14,640 nt of DNA from Pseudomonadota bacterium. Its GTDB lineage: Bacteria > Pseudomonadota > Gammaproteobacteria > Xanthomonadales > Xanthomonadaceae. Below are positions 1 through 7,455 of this stretch, one piece after another. The stretch is taken from NCBI GenBank assembly GCA_023438325.1, contig JAEXRB010000043.1, positions 1 through 14,640 on the forward strand, in the 5' to 3' direction. Every line of letters begins with the position of its first letter. Positions within the stretch are counted from its first letter, which is position 1. The position numbers and the translations under genes are program-made. The notes beneath the pieces are model-generated. The model searched no databases. It had not been told where the DNA came from and saw only the letters and a program-made list of their open reading frames with translations.

Positions 1-24
1 CCCCTGATGTATTGGCTGGTGATG

Positions 25-39
25 GGCGGATGATCCGCC
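25..39. other. Short perfect inverted repeat downstream of the minus-strand operon
   Basis: A 6-bp perfect stem (GGCGGA / TCCGCC) encloses a 3-nt loop. It lies about 65 bp beyond the stop codon of the DUF1439 gene, in the direction that gene is transcribed. No T-run follows in the minus-strand direction. On the plus strand a TTTTT run occurs at 56-60, behind a second palindrome (TGGCCGGCCA, 46-55), so that side could serve as a terminator for a gene entering from the left edge. Bases 1-105 contain no convincing coding sequence. The hairpin is visible; a terminator role is only inferred. Confidence 0.3.
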
Positions 40-105
40 ACGGGCTGGCCGGCCATTTTTGCCGCGTTCGCGCCGCTTGCCAAGCCACAGAAACGGTGAG
101 CTTCC

Positions 106-669
106 TCACAGGCCGAGCACGACAACGATGCTTTCGTCCTCGATCCGCACTTCTTCAAGCACTCTGCGGGCCGTGTCCTGGAAAAGATCGGCTTGCCGCA
201 GGGTGTAAACCGGCACCTGCGCGAACATCTCGGCCAGCACGCCACGCACGCTGGTCTGCACCCGCATCACGTGGGCTTCCGGGATGCCGTCGATGGCCAG
301 CCGGGTAATGACCGGATCGACGAGGAAGAACGCGCCGCGCCCGGTGTCGTAGCGCAATGCGGTTTCCACTTCGATGCGTCCGCCCAGATCATCGCGCTGG
401 CCATCCAGACGTGCGTTCAGGCGCGCATCCAACCCGAGCACGACGCGCTGGCGCTGCGGCAGGAAACTCACTTGTGGATTCGTCAAACGCCAGCGCAGCA
501 ACAGCAGCGATGTGCGTTCGATGGGGAAGCGCATGGCGAGCTGTTCGCGCATCTGCGGCTCGGTGATGCGCAATGTCAGGGACTTGCCGTGCAGGCAAAG
601 CGCAAAGGCGATGCACACCGCCGCCAACAAGGCGAGGCCGGCGATGAGGCCGATGCGGCCACGGCTCAT
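106..669 (-). CDS. DUF1439 (YceB-like) envelope protein
   Basis: This 187-residue protein resembles the DUF1439 family, whose E. coli member YceB is a small outer-membrane lipoprotein with a lipid-binding-like fold. Residues 7-27 form an N-terminal hydrophobic export segment after a basic start (MSRGR). Two cysteines (C19, C25) fall in or just after it, but neither sits in a canonical lipobox, so lipidation is uncertain and an uncleaved anchor is equally possible. The body alternates short beta-like stretches and ends in a region rich in acidic and valine residues, as is usual for the family. The start codon overlaps the iadA stop as ATGA at 666-669, so translation is probably coupled and this is the last gene of the minus-strand operon. 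No enzymatic motif is visible. Family assignment rests on the overall sequence pattern, not a search. Confidence 0.72.
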   Translation of the reverse strand: MSRGRIGLIAGLALLAAVCIAFALCLHGKSLTLRITEPQMREQLAMRFPIERTSLLLLRWRLTNPQVSFLPQRQRVVLGLDARLNARLDGQRDDLGGRIEVETALRYDTGRGAFFLVDPVITRLAIDGIPEAHVMRVQTSVRGVLAEMFAQVPVYTLRQADLFQDTARRVLEEVRIEDESIVVVLGL

Positions 670-1871
670 GCGTTGCCGGCTCCGCGCTCGAAAGTGCCGC
701 TCAGCTCGGCGCGCCCATCACGCCGATGCACACGACCACGCGCAATGACATGCAGCGCGCCGCCCTGTTCATCCAGACACACCAGATCGGCATCCGCACC
801 CAGCGCGATGCGTCCCTTGCGCGCCAACCGCAGCGCATCGGCGACGTTCGCGGTGAACGGCGGCAAGGCGCGCGCCAACGGCACACCGCGCCGCACAAGT
901 TCAGCCAGGGTTTCCAGCAAGGCGCCCGGCTTGCCGACATCCATGCCGCAAACATGGCCGTGTGCATCGAAACACGGTAGGCAGCCACCGGCATCGGAAC
1001 TGATCGTCAGGCGCTCGGCCGGGGCGCCTGCGTCGTGATAGCGCAAGAACGCATCGGCAGCGCTCCACGCATCCTCGCCCTCCTCGACCGGAAACGCGGT
1101 GACATCCACCGGCACACCGCGCCGCGCCATGACGAGGCTCTCATCGAACAACGCCCGGCGCCGATTGACGTGGGTGGGCTGGAACACGCGCGGCGGCAGT
1201 TCGCTCTGCGCCAGCGCGCGCTCAACCAAATCCAGACCACGCGGGCCATCACCCAAGTGCAGGTGCACGATGCCGGCCTTGCCGGTCATCAAGCCCGCGA
1301 CATGCGCATCGGAGGCCAGCCTGAGCAGTTCATCCAGCGTGGGCTGGCTGGAGCGGTGATCGGAGATGGCCAGCTCGCCGATGCCTATAAGCGGTTCGAG
1401 AAACACCAGATCGCCACGCACCGAGCCGGTCAGCGTCGCCGGCGGCACGTGATAACCACCGCAGTGCCCGAACGCCGACAGGCCCTCCTCGCGCAATGCG
1501 TAAAGCGTTGCGAGCAGATCGCGCGGACCGCGCGCCACATCGTCGGTGCCCAGCAAGCCGATGACCGTGGTGACGCCATTGCCGGTGTAGTGCGACAGCG
1601 GCAACGCCGGTACGCGCGTGCGAAAGCCGGCCTCGCCGCCACCGCCGGTGACGTGGACATGACCATCGATCAGGCCCGGAATCAGTCGCCGGCCTTGCAG
1701 GTCGAGCATTTGCACCCCGAAGTCGGCAGGCAGATCGGCCCAGCGCTCGCCCATCCACAACACCTTGCCGCCCCCCAGCAGAAGATGTCGCACGCCGAGA
1801 TCTTCGGGCGCGAACAGCTGCGCATTGCGCAACGCGAGCAAAGGAGCATCAGGCAAGGCAGGCAGGGACAT
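666..1871 (-). CDS. iadA: Isoaspartyl dipeptidase (beta-aspartyl peptidase, amidohydrolase superfamily)
   Basis: The enzyme hydrolyses beta-aspartyl dipeptides that arise from isoaspartate damage in proteins. The 401-residue length fits the family (E. coli IadA has 390). Metal ligands are visible: H71 and H73 in DGHVH, H205 in the LHLGDG stretch, H234 in THVNR and D293 in SSDAGG. Residues matching the E. coli substrate site are present: E80 in GGGGEAG, Y140, R173 in SDHRS and R237. Two positions differ from E. coli as I recall it. The bridging carbamylated lysine (K162) is E166 here (GIGELAISDHRS), and S289 is replaced by C297. A bridging glutamate is known elsewhere in the amidohydrolase superfamily, so activity is still plausible. 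There is no signal peptide, so it is cytoplasmic. It lies 35 bp downstream of the 288-residue gene and overlaps the DUF1439 gene by 4 bp. The ATG at 1869-1871 has only a weak ribosome site. Confidence 0.9.
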   Translation of the reverse strand: MSLPALPDAPLLALRNAQLFAPEDLGVRHLLLGGGKVLWMGERWADLPADFGVQMLDLQGRRLIPGLIDGHVHVTGGGGEAGFRTRVPALPLSHYTGNGVTTVIGLLGTDDVARGPRDLLATLYALREEGLSAFGHCGGYHVPPATLTGSVRGDLVFLEPLIGIGELAISDHRSSQPTLDELLRLASDAHVAGLMTGKAGIVHLHLGDGPRGLDLVERALAQSELPPRVFQPTHVNRRRALFDESLVMARRGVPVDVTAFPVEEGEDAWSAADAFLRYHDAGAPAERLTISSDAGGCLPCFDAHGHVCGMDVGKPGALLETLAELVRRGVPLARALPPFTANVADALRLARKGRIALGADADLVCLDEQGGALHVIARGRVHRRDGRAELSGTFERGAGNA

Positions 1872-1906
1872 GTGCAGGTGGCCGTGGCGCGGGAGGCGGC
1901 AATGTA

Positions 1907-2773
1907 TCAGTCGGAAAGCACGTGGCGCGGGTTCAGCCCGGTGCCGACGTGATCAAGGCAAACATCAAGCGCATGACTGCCGAGCACGGCGACGAACTGG
2001 CGCTGACGCATCTGGAAATGATCATAGGCACGCGAGATGTGGTCGGCGTCGATGCCGGGCGGTGCAAATCCAGCCTCGGACCAGACCGCCATATCCATCA
2101 TCGCCATGCGCACCTGGCTGCCCGTCCAGCGCAACAGGGGCTCGGGCGGCGCGTCCAGCCATTCCTCGTGTTCGGGCGTGAGCAAGGCCGATTCGATCAG
2201 CGGCCACAACGGCGCGATGCCGGCATGCTCGTACTGCATCGCCGTCATCGCGAGCAAATCATTGAGACTGAGATAGCGCACGTGCTCCAGCGGCGTGGAA
2301 AACGCCTGCTGCGCGTACAGTGCGGTCGCAGCCTGTGCCATGCCAGTTTCCAGCAGGACTTCTTCCATCGCCCGGCCGATCGCGGCCACATCCTCCGCCT
2401 CCCCGTGCAGCACGAACGGCACCAGGCGCAGCGGCCCTTCACGCAAGGCCGGATCAGGTGAAATCTGCGCCGGCATCGCACCTTCATGGCTGCCGAATCC
2501 AAGCACGCGCGGCCCGTTGCGGCCCGGTGCCCGCTGCGCCAGATCGGCAAGTGCCGCATGCAGCGGCCAACCGGGGCGAAGCAATTCGGAGGGATCAAAA
2601 CCGGCGCCGGCCACGGCCAGATCGAGCGCTTCCACGCCCGGCAGAAGTCTGGCCAGATCGGCGGCGACATACCCTGCCAGCTCGGCCGCCGCATCGCGTG
2701 TCAGCGCCGTATGGGCGAGTGAAGCGGAACATTCCAGCGCCAGCGCGCCGTAGGTACAGGAGGTGATGGGCAT
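1907..2773 (-). CDS. Uncharacterised 288-residue protein, first gene of the iadA operon
   Basis: I do not recognise this family. The protein is acidic to neutral, rich in alanine and leucine, with no signal peptide or membrane span, so it is probably cytoplasmic. Features that stand out are a GFGSHEGAMP stretch near residue 95, an acidic helix-like stretch (VAAIGRAMEEVLLETGMAQ) in the middle, and a C-terminal half rich in W, M and H, with AMMDMAVW and YDHFQMRQRQF. No known catalytic signature is evident. Coding status is supported by length, lack of any competing homology on the other strand, and its position 35 bp ahead of iadA on the same strand. The chosen ATG at 2771-2773 faces the divergent acyltransferase-like gene; its upstream sequence has only a weak purine stretch. 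A role linked to amino-acid or peptide turnover would be guilt by association only. Confidence 0.72.
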   Translation of the reverse strand: MPITSCTYGALALECSASLAHTALTRDAAAELAGYVAADLARLLPGVEALDLAVAGAGFDPSELLRPGWPLHAALADLAQRAPGRNGPRVLGFGSHEGAMPAQISPDPALREGPLRLVPFVLHGEAEDVAAIGRAMEEVLLETGMAQAATALYAQQAFSTPLEHVRYLSLNDLLAMTAMQYEHAGIAPLWPLIESALLTPEHEEWLDAPPEPLLRWTGSQVRMAMMDMAVWSEAGFAPPGIDADHISRAYDHFQMRQRQFVAVLGSHALDVCLDHVGTGLNPRHVLSD

Positions 2774-2844
2774 GACGCCTGCGACAGGAAAATCGGGGCG
2801 TTACAGTACCATCGCGCTCCCGCCACCATGCCTTTGCGCCTTCG
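2774..2844. promoter_or_regulatory. Divergent intergenic region between the iadA operon and the acyltransferase-like gene
   Basis: This 71-bp gap separates two divergent start codons and should hold promoters for both directions. On the plus strand, TGCGAC at about 2779 and TACAGT at about 2802 sit near sigma-70 spacing but match consensus poorly. No operator-like palindrome is evident. The promoter role follows from gene orientation, not from a strong motif. Confidence 0.3.
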
Positions 2845-3741
2845 ATGCTCACCGCGTTACGTCTGGAACTGCGTGCCCTGCTGGAGCTTTACCTGATTCC
2901 CGGCCTCTGCGCATTGCTGCCGTGGGAACTGGGATTCCGCTGGCTGCGGTTGCTCTCGCGCATGCGCTTTCTCTATCGCAGCGAATGGGAAGCGGCACTG
3001 GCGCAGGCACGTCAGTACGTTGCCATCGATGACCAAGCCCTGTGGGCACGGCAGTTCCGACTGGCACGTCTGGTGGATCACGCCGATTACTGGACCAGCC
3101 GTACCCGCTCACGTCGCTGGCTGCGCCGGCACATGGACGTGGCGATGCCGTGGCCTCGGCTGGATACGCCGGCTGTCGGCGTGTTCTTCCACGTCTGCCC
3201 CGGCCTGTGGGCGATGCGCTCGCTACGCGAACAAGGCGTGGATACATCCGTGCTGGCCGGACATTTCAGCAAGCGATCGATGGGCGGCGCCTGGCTGGCT
3301 TATGCCTACGGCGTGCTGCGACTGAAGGAATTGCAGCGCGTTTCCGGCGGCCCGCTGATCTTCTCGCCCGGCACGGTGAAGAAAGCCCAGGCCATGCTGC
3401 GAAGTGGCGGCTGGGTGGCCGGCACGCCGGATGTGCCACCCACCGAAACCGCCCTCGGCACCCCGGTGACCCTGTTTGATCGCCCTGCACATTTCGCCGA
3501 AGGCCTGCTGGTGATCGCGCGTCGCGCCGGCGTGCCTGTGGTGATCTTCACGCTCGGGCTGGACCTGTCCAATGGCCGCCGCCGATTGGAAGTCCTCGGC
3601 CAGCACGACCCCGACGCCCCCGATCTTCTGCAACACATCGCCGACCACTGGCAATGCCTTCTGCGCGAACGATCCTGGGGATTCATGCTGTGGCCCGCGA
3701 TGCCGGCATGGTTCGCACTGCCGCAGCCACCGGACGCCTGA
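2845..3741 (+). CDS. LpxL/HtrB-like lysophospholipid acyltransferase-fold protein, probably lacking the catalytic acid
   Basis: This 298-residue protein follows the layout of LpxL-type acyltransferases, which add fatty acids to lipid A precursors at the inner membrane. An N-terminal hydrophobic segment (about residues 10-38, LLELYLIPGLCALLPW) could anchor it. Residues 110-135 match the region of the HX4D/E catalytic motif. Residues 185-240 match the later block: LRSGGWVAGTPDVPP, then GTPV, an FAEG stretch and IARRAGVPVVIFT. The C-terminal W and LWP pattern (277-290) is also LpxL-like. The only histidine at the expected place, H116 in FFHVCPGLW, is followed five residues later by L121 instead of D or E. 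The protein may therefore be non-catalytic or use another chemistry. It starts 71 bp from the divergent iadA operon, and no strong ribosome site precedes the ATG. It ends 75 bp before the thiolase gene. Assignment is by pattern only, at fold level. Confidence 0.58.
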   Translation: MLTALRLELRALLELYLIPGLCALLPWELGFRWLRLLSRMRFLYRSEWEAALAQARQYVAIDDQALWARQFRLARLVDHADYWTSRTRSRRWLRRHMDVAMPWPRLDTPAVGVFFHVCPGLWAMRSLREQGVDTSVLAGHFSKRSMGGAWLAYAYGVLRLKELQRVSGGPLIFSPGTVKKAQAMLRSGGWVAGTPDVPPTETALGTPVTLFDRPAHFAEGLLVIARRAGVPVVIFTLGLDLSNGRRRLEVLGQHDPDAPDLLQHIADHWQCLLRERSWGFMLWPAMPAWFALPQPPDA

Positions 3742-3816
3742 ACTCCACCGTTCGCCCCCGTATGGAAGCTGCGTTATCATCCCGCCCTTCCCGGTTTTCC
3801 TACAGCGAGCCTACCG

Positions 3817-5103
3817 ATGCCAAAGACCCGCCCCCTGAATCCCGTCGGCGTGATCGGCGGCGTGCGCATCCCGTTCTGCCGCAACAACACGGCCTATTAC
3901 GACGTGGGCAACCTCGGCATGTCGATCCGCACCCTCGGCGCACTGGTGGAACGCTTCGGTCTGCACGGCGAGCATCTGGGCGAAGTGGCGATGGGCGCGG
4001 TACTCAAGCATTCCTCGGACTGGAACATCGCGCGCGAAGCCGTGCTGTCTTCCGGCCTGGCGCCGACGACACCGGGCATCACCATGCAGCGCGCCTGCGG
4101 CACCAGCCTGGATACCGTCATCGCCATCGCCAACAAGATCGCCACCGGCCAGATCGACGCAGGCATCGGCGGCGGCTCGGATACCACCTCGGATGTACCC
4201 ATCGCGGTGAGCCGAGCCTTGCGTCGTCGCCTGCTCGACCTCAATCGCGCCCGCAGCTTTGGCGAGCGCCTCAAGGCGTTCAAGGGCTTCTCCTTCGGCG
4301 AACTGAAACCAGAATTCCCCGGCGTCGGTGAGCCACGCACCGGCAAGAGCATGGGCGAGCACTGCGAGATGATGGCCAAGGAATGGCAGATTCCGCGTGC
4401 CGATCAGGATCTTCTGGCCTACGAATCACACCGCAAAGCCGCCGCCGCCTACGAGCGCGGTTTCTACGACGATCTCGTCGTGCCTTTCCGTGGCGTCACG
4501 CGCGACAACATCCTGCGCCCGGAAACCACCCCGGAAAAACTCGCCACGCTCAAGCCGGCGTTTGATCGAAAATCCGGCCAGGGCACGCTGACGGCCGGCA
4601 ACTCCACCCCGCTCACCGATGGCGCCTCCGCCGTTCTGCTGGGCACCGAGGACTGGGCCAGGCAACACAACCTGGAAGTTCAGGCCTACATCGTCGATGC
4701 ACAAGTATCGGCGGTGGACTACGTGCACGGCGAAGGCCTGCTGATGGCGCCGGCGTGGGCGGTACCGCAGATGCTCGCGCGCAACGGCTTGAGCTTGCAG
4801 GATTTCGACTTCTACGAAATCCACGAAGCCTTCGCCGCACAAGTGCTGTGCACGCTGCGCGCGTGGGAATCGGAAACGTTCTGCCGCGACAAGCTCGGCC
4901 TCGACCAGCCGCTCGGCAGCATCGACCCGGCCAAGCTCAATGTCGTCGGCTCCTCGCTCGCACTCGGCCATCCCTTCGCCGCCACCGGCGGGCGCATCGT
5001 CGCCACGCTGGCGAAACTGCTCAAGGAAAAAGGTGGCGGGCGCGGCCTGATTTCGGTCTGCACCGCCGGCGGCATGGGCGTCACCGCGATCCTCGAACGC
5101 TGA
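3817..5103 (+). CDS. Acetyl-CoA C-acyltransferase (thiolase, FadI type)
   Basis: Thiolases cleave 3-ketoacyl-CoA with CoA to acetyl-CoA and a shortened acyl-CoA, or run in reverse to condense acetyl-CoA. All catalytic elements are visible in this 428-residue protein. The nucleophile is C94 in QRACGTS, H336 lies in the HEAFAAQ motif, H385 in GHPFAATG, and C415 in CTAGGMG is the acid/base. HEAFA in place of NEAFA and the length match the FadI/trifunctional-enzyme beta-subunit branch (E. coli FadI is about 436 residues). The stretch around 140-180 is the usual loop domain. There is no signal peptide, so it is cytoplasmic. No hydratase/dehydrogenase partner (FadJ type) lies on either side in this window, unlike many fad operons. 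Its own transcription unit or co-transcription with the gene 75 bp upstream are both possible. It could serve beta-oxidation or polyester/mevalonate-type condensation; sequence alone does not decide. Confidence 0.9.
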   Translation: MPKTRPLNPVGVIGGVRIPFCRNNTAYYDVGNLGMSIRTLGALVERFGLHGEHLGEVAMGAVLKHSSDWNIAREAVLSSGLAPTTPGITMQRACGTSLDTVIAIANKIATGQIDAGIGGGSDTTSDVPIAVSRALRRRLLDLNRARSFGERLKAFKGFSFGELKPEFPGVGEPRTGKSMGEHCEMMAKEWQIPRADQDLLAYESHRKAAAAYERGFYDDLVVPFRGVTRDNILRPETTPEKLATLKPAFDRKSGQGTLTAGNSTPLTDGASAVLLGTEDWARQHNLEVQAYIVDAQVSAVDYVHGEGLLMAPAWAVPQMLARNGLSLQDFDFYEIHEAFAAQVLCTLRAWESETFCRDKLGLDQPLGSIDPAKLNVVGSSLALGHPFAATGGRIVATLAKLLKEKGGGRGLISVCTAGGMGVTAILER

Positions 5104-5130
5104 TCCCCGCATCGTTGATCCCCACATCAA

Positions 5131-5197
5131 GGTGGCCGCACGGCCACCCTGCGGAATCCTGATGCGGCTTGTGTGCCGGAGGCGTAGCACCTTCGGC
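5131..5197 (+). terminator. Two small hairpins between the thiolase gene and the beta-helix gene
   Basis: The first hairpin has a perfect 7-bp stem, GGTGGCC / GGCCACC (5131-5137 and 5142-5148), with a GCAC loop, 28 bp after the thiolase stop codon. The second has an 8-bp stem with one G-U pair, GCCGGAGG / CCTTCGGC (5175-5182 and 5190-5197). Neither is followed by a T-run, so intrinsic termination would be weak. A short direct repeat (TTGATCCCC/CTGATCCCC followed by CATC) lies at 5100-5126. The rest of the 117-bp gap shows no clear promoter. Confidence 0.35.
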
Positions 5198-5220
5198 TCC
5201 CTCCCATCAGTCAGCCGATC

Positions 5221-6152
5221 ATGAGCATCGCCCGTCGCGTCGCCTGTTCCGTCCTGCTTGCCCTGTTTTTCCTCCCCGCCATCGTCCATGCCCAAGCCAC
5301 CCGGACCTGGGTGTCGGGCGTTGGTGACGATGCCAATCCATGCAGCAGAACGGCACCCTGCAAGACCTTCGCCGGCGCGATCAGTAAGACCGCTGCAGGC
5401 GGCGTCATTTCGGTACTGGATCCGGGCGGCTTCGGCGCTGTGACCATCACCAAGGCGATCACCATCGAATCGGAGGGCGCCATCGGCGGAATCCTTGTGT
5501 CCAGCGCCAACGGCATCACCGTGAATGCAGGTAAAAGCGATGTCGTCATCGCCTGCGGCGGATTTCCATTCAAGGCATAAACACCGTTCCGCATGGCATC
5601 CGCTTTCAATCCGGCAGCGCGCTGGTCGTGGAAGACAGCACCATCGAGGCGGTGAACACCGGCATCAGTTTCGAACCCAATGGCGATGCCAGCCTCATCC
5701 TGCGCAATCTCCAGATCCGCTCGCGCGGCACCAGCGTAGATGCGGTCACCGGCATCCGCATCCAGCCCGGCGCCGCAGGCTCGGCCAACCTCCAGGCCGA
5801 GCGCCTTCAGATCAGCGGATCGCCCATCGGCATCCTGCTTGAAGGCCCGGCCAGCGGAAACATCCGCAACAGCGCCATCCAGGGCAGCGGAGAATACGGC
5901 GTGAGGGCACTGGGGTCGGCCCTCAAACCCGTCGATGTCCACCTTGAAGAGGTCAGCATCACCGACAGTGCCGTCGCCGGTGTCTTTTCCGAAGGAACGG
6001 AATCCGTCTTGCGGCTGTCGGGCAACACCATCAGCGGCAACGCGCAAGGACTGCTCAGCACCAGCGGCGGCCGAATCCTTTCCTATGGCGACAACAAGGT
6101 CAGGGGTAACCTGACCGACGGCACAGCGACCGGCACGCTGACCAAGCAGTGA
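5221..6152 (+). pseudogene. Secreted right-handed beta-helix (pectin-lyase-like fold) protein, interrupted by a frameshift
   Basis: The first frame (5221-5580) begins with a clear signal peptide, MSIARRVACSVLLALFF ending in HAQA, then the family's typical opening TRTWVSGVGDDANPCSRT, PCKTFAGAI and LDPGGFGAVTIT. It runs through NAGKSDVVIA and then turns to nonsense, with a stop at 5578-5580. The family pattern resumes at once in another frame as LRRISIQGI, then HGIRFQSGSALVVEDSTI, and continues as beta-helix coils (SGSPIGILLEG, GNIRNSAIQGSG) to the stop at 6150-6152, ending in a GTLTKQ tail. The two frames join if one C is missing at 5551-5553 (GCCTG where GCCCTG would read IALRRI). Repaired, the protein would be about 310 residues and exported. 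No polysaccharide-lyase catalytic residues can be assigned; related proteins are of unknown function. A homopolymer sequencing error is a real alternative to a genuine pseudogene. Confidence 0.75.
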
Positions 6153-6162
6153 GGCTCCGCCC

Positions 6163-6450
6163 ATGAAGCGCATGCTCACGCGCATTGGCTGCGTCCTGAT
6201 CGGGATGGCGGTGTTCGCCCCCGCGCCGGCACAGCAGGCCACCGGCACTCGTTTTTTCCGGCTGCGGCAGCCTTGATGCCGAACGCCGGCTCGAACTGCC
6301 ATTCGTTGCCCCGCTTGCGGCTGGCCATACCGTGATCGTCGCGGTGGCCGCCTTCCTGCCGGGCACCATGGAACCTCCGGCTGCGCACCTGGCAGCGCCC
6401 GGACATGGCACCCCAACTTCTGGCACCGATCAATCTCCTGGCGATGAGCT
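6163..6450 (+). pseudogene. Remnant of a second secreted protein with signal peptide
   Basis: Ten bases after the beta-helix gene an ATG opens an ORF of only 37 codons (stop at 6274-6276). It encodes a convincing signal peptide: MKRMLTRIGCVLIGMAVF, then APAPAQQA. The frame fails just past a run of six T (6252-6257). Removing one T lets it continue with a sensible sequence, RFSGCGSLDAERRLELPF, followed by AAGHTVIVAVAAFLPGT. That phrase is of the kind seen in repeated extracellular beta-sandwich modules. After about 6375 this frame degenerates, and a stretch in the third frame (LLAMSYAARP near 6435) looks more natural, so more than one lesion is likely. The intact protein was probably exported and co-transcribed with the beta-helix gene. 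The end coordinate is approximate. Confidence that the ORF once was coding is moderate; the family is not identified. Confidence 0.5.
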
Positions 6451-6554
6451 ACGCTGCGCGCCCGAAGTGCCTGCATGGCCCTGCCGGTCACGCCTGCGCC
6501 GTTGCTGCGTCAGTTCAACACTGCACTTCCACCGATTCTTGCCAGGGGCTCCAC

Positions 6555-7445
6555 ATGCTTTCGATCCGCAATCTCACAAAAACCTACGCCAACGGCGTGA
6601 TGGCCTTGCGCGATGTCTCGCTCGACATTCCCACCGGCATGTTCGGCCTGCTCGGCCCCAACGGCGCCGGCAAATCCACGCTGATGCGCACGATCGCGAC
6701 CTTGCAGGATCCCGATTCGGGCAGCATCCACCTCGGCAACATCGACGTGCTGGCCGACAAACCCGCCGCGCGCCGCCAGCTTGGCTACCTGCCGCAGGAA
6801 TTCGGCGTGTATCCGAAAGAGCCGGCGATCACGATGCTGGATCACTTCGCCACGCTCAAAGGCATCGTCAACGCGAAGGAGCGGCGCGAAACGGTGGAAG
6901 CGCTGCTGCGCCAGGTGAACCTGTGGGACGTGCGCGGCCACAAGCTCGGCGGATTTTCCGGCGGCATGCGCCAGCGCTTCGGCATCGCGCAGGCGCTGCT
7001 GGGCGATCCGAAACTCATCATCGTGGACGAACCCACCGCCGGCCTCGACCCGGAAGAGCGCAACCGGTTCCTGAACCTGCTGGCTGAAATCGGCGAGAAC
7101 ATCGTGGTGATCCTCTCCACCCACATCGTCGAGGACGTCACCGACCTCTGCCCGCGCATGGCGATCATCTCGCGCGGACAAGTGCTGCTGACCGGCGAAC
7201 CACGCGAAGCCATGACCTCGCTCGAAGGCCGCATCTGGCGCAAAGCCGTGCAGAAGAGCGAATTGGCACGCTACCAGCAAGATCACATCGTGCTGTCCTC
7301 GCGCCTGATGGCCGGCCAACCGGTAATCCACGTGCTTTCCGATGTGCGCCCGGAAGAAGGTTTCGAAACCATCGCGCCCAACCTTGAAGACGTCTACTTC
7401 GGCCGGCTGCGCGCACAAGCGGCCGATGCTGCCGTAGCGGCCTGA
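6555..7445 (+). CDS. ABC transporter ATP-binding protein paired with the permease/peptidase
   Basis: This 296-residue cytoplasmic ATPase should power the adjacent permease. Visible motifs, in order, are Walker A GPNGAGKST (34-42), Q-loop Q81 in LPQEFG, signature FSGGM (134-138, in place of LSGGQ), Walker B LIIVDEP (154-160), D-loop GLDP (163-166) and switch H190 in STH. The C-terminal 75 residues form an extension typical of ATPases paired with ABC-2-type exporters. The frame is open upstream to 6405, but those codons read through the decayed secreted-protein gene. I choose the ATG at 6555, which is preceded by AGGGG (6543-6548) at good spacing and begins the standard LSIRNLTKTY opening. The stop is 10 nt before the permease ATG, and the sequence between (GAGGAG) is a strong ribosome site for it, so the two are surely one operon. 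Export is the likely direction; substrate unknown. Confidence 0.93.
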   Translation: MLSIRNLTKTYANGVMALRDVSLDIPTGMFGLLGPNGAGKSTLMRTIATLQDPDSGSIHLGNIDVLADKPAARRQLGYLPQEFGVYPKEPAITMLDHFATLKGIVNAKERRETVEALLRQVNLWDVRGHKLGGFSGGMRQRFGIAQALLGDPKLIIVDEPTAGLDPEERNRFLNLLAEIGENIVVILSTHIVEDVTDLCPRMAIISRGQVLLTGEPREAMTSLEGRIWRKAVQKSELARYQQDHIVLSSRLMAGQPVIHVLSDVRPEEGFETIAPNLEDVYFGRLRAQAADAAVAA

Positions 7446-7455
7446 GGAGCGCGCC

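Noticed and set aside
1035..1952. A 305-codon plus-strand frame opposite iadA.
   Set aside because: iadA on the minus strand has every family motif, while the plus-strand frame gives a Gln/Arg/Ala-rich product without any domain.
5211..6491. A 426-codon minus-strand frame that stays open across both frameshifted secreted-protein genes.
   Set aside because: Tempting because it is uninterrupted, but the plus strand has two signal peptides and recognised beta-helix sequence. The antisense translation shows no domain and has the Ala/Gly/Asp-rich look of other shadow frames.
6405..6554. An upstream 50-codon extension of the ABC ATPase.
   Set aside because: The extension reads through the decayed secreted-protein remnant. 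The ATG at 6555 has a good ribosome site and begins the conserved ATPase opening.
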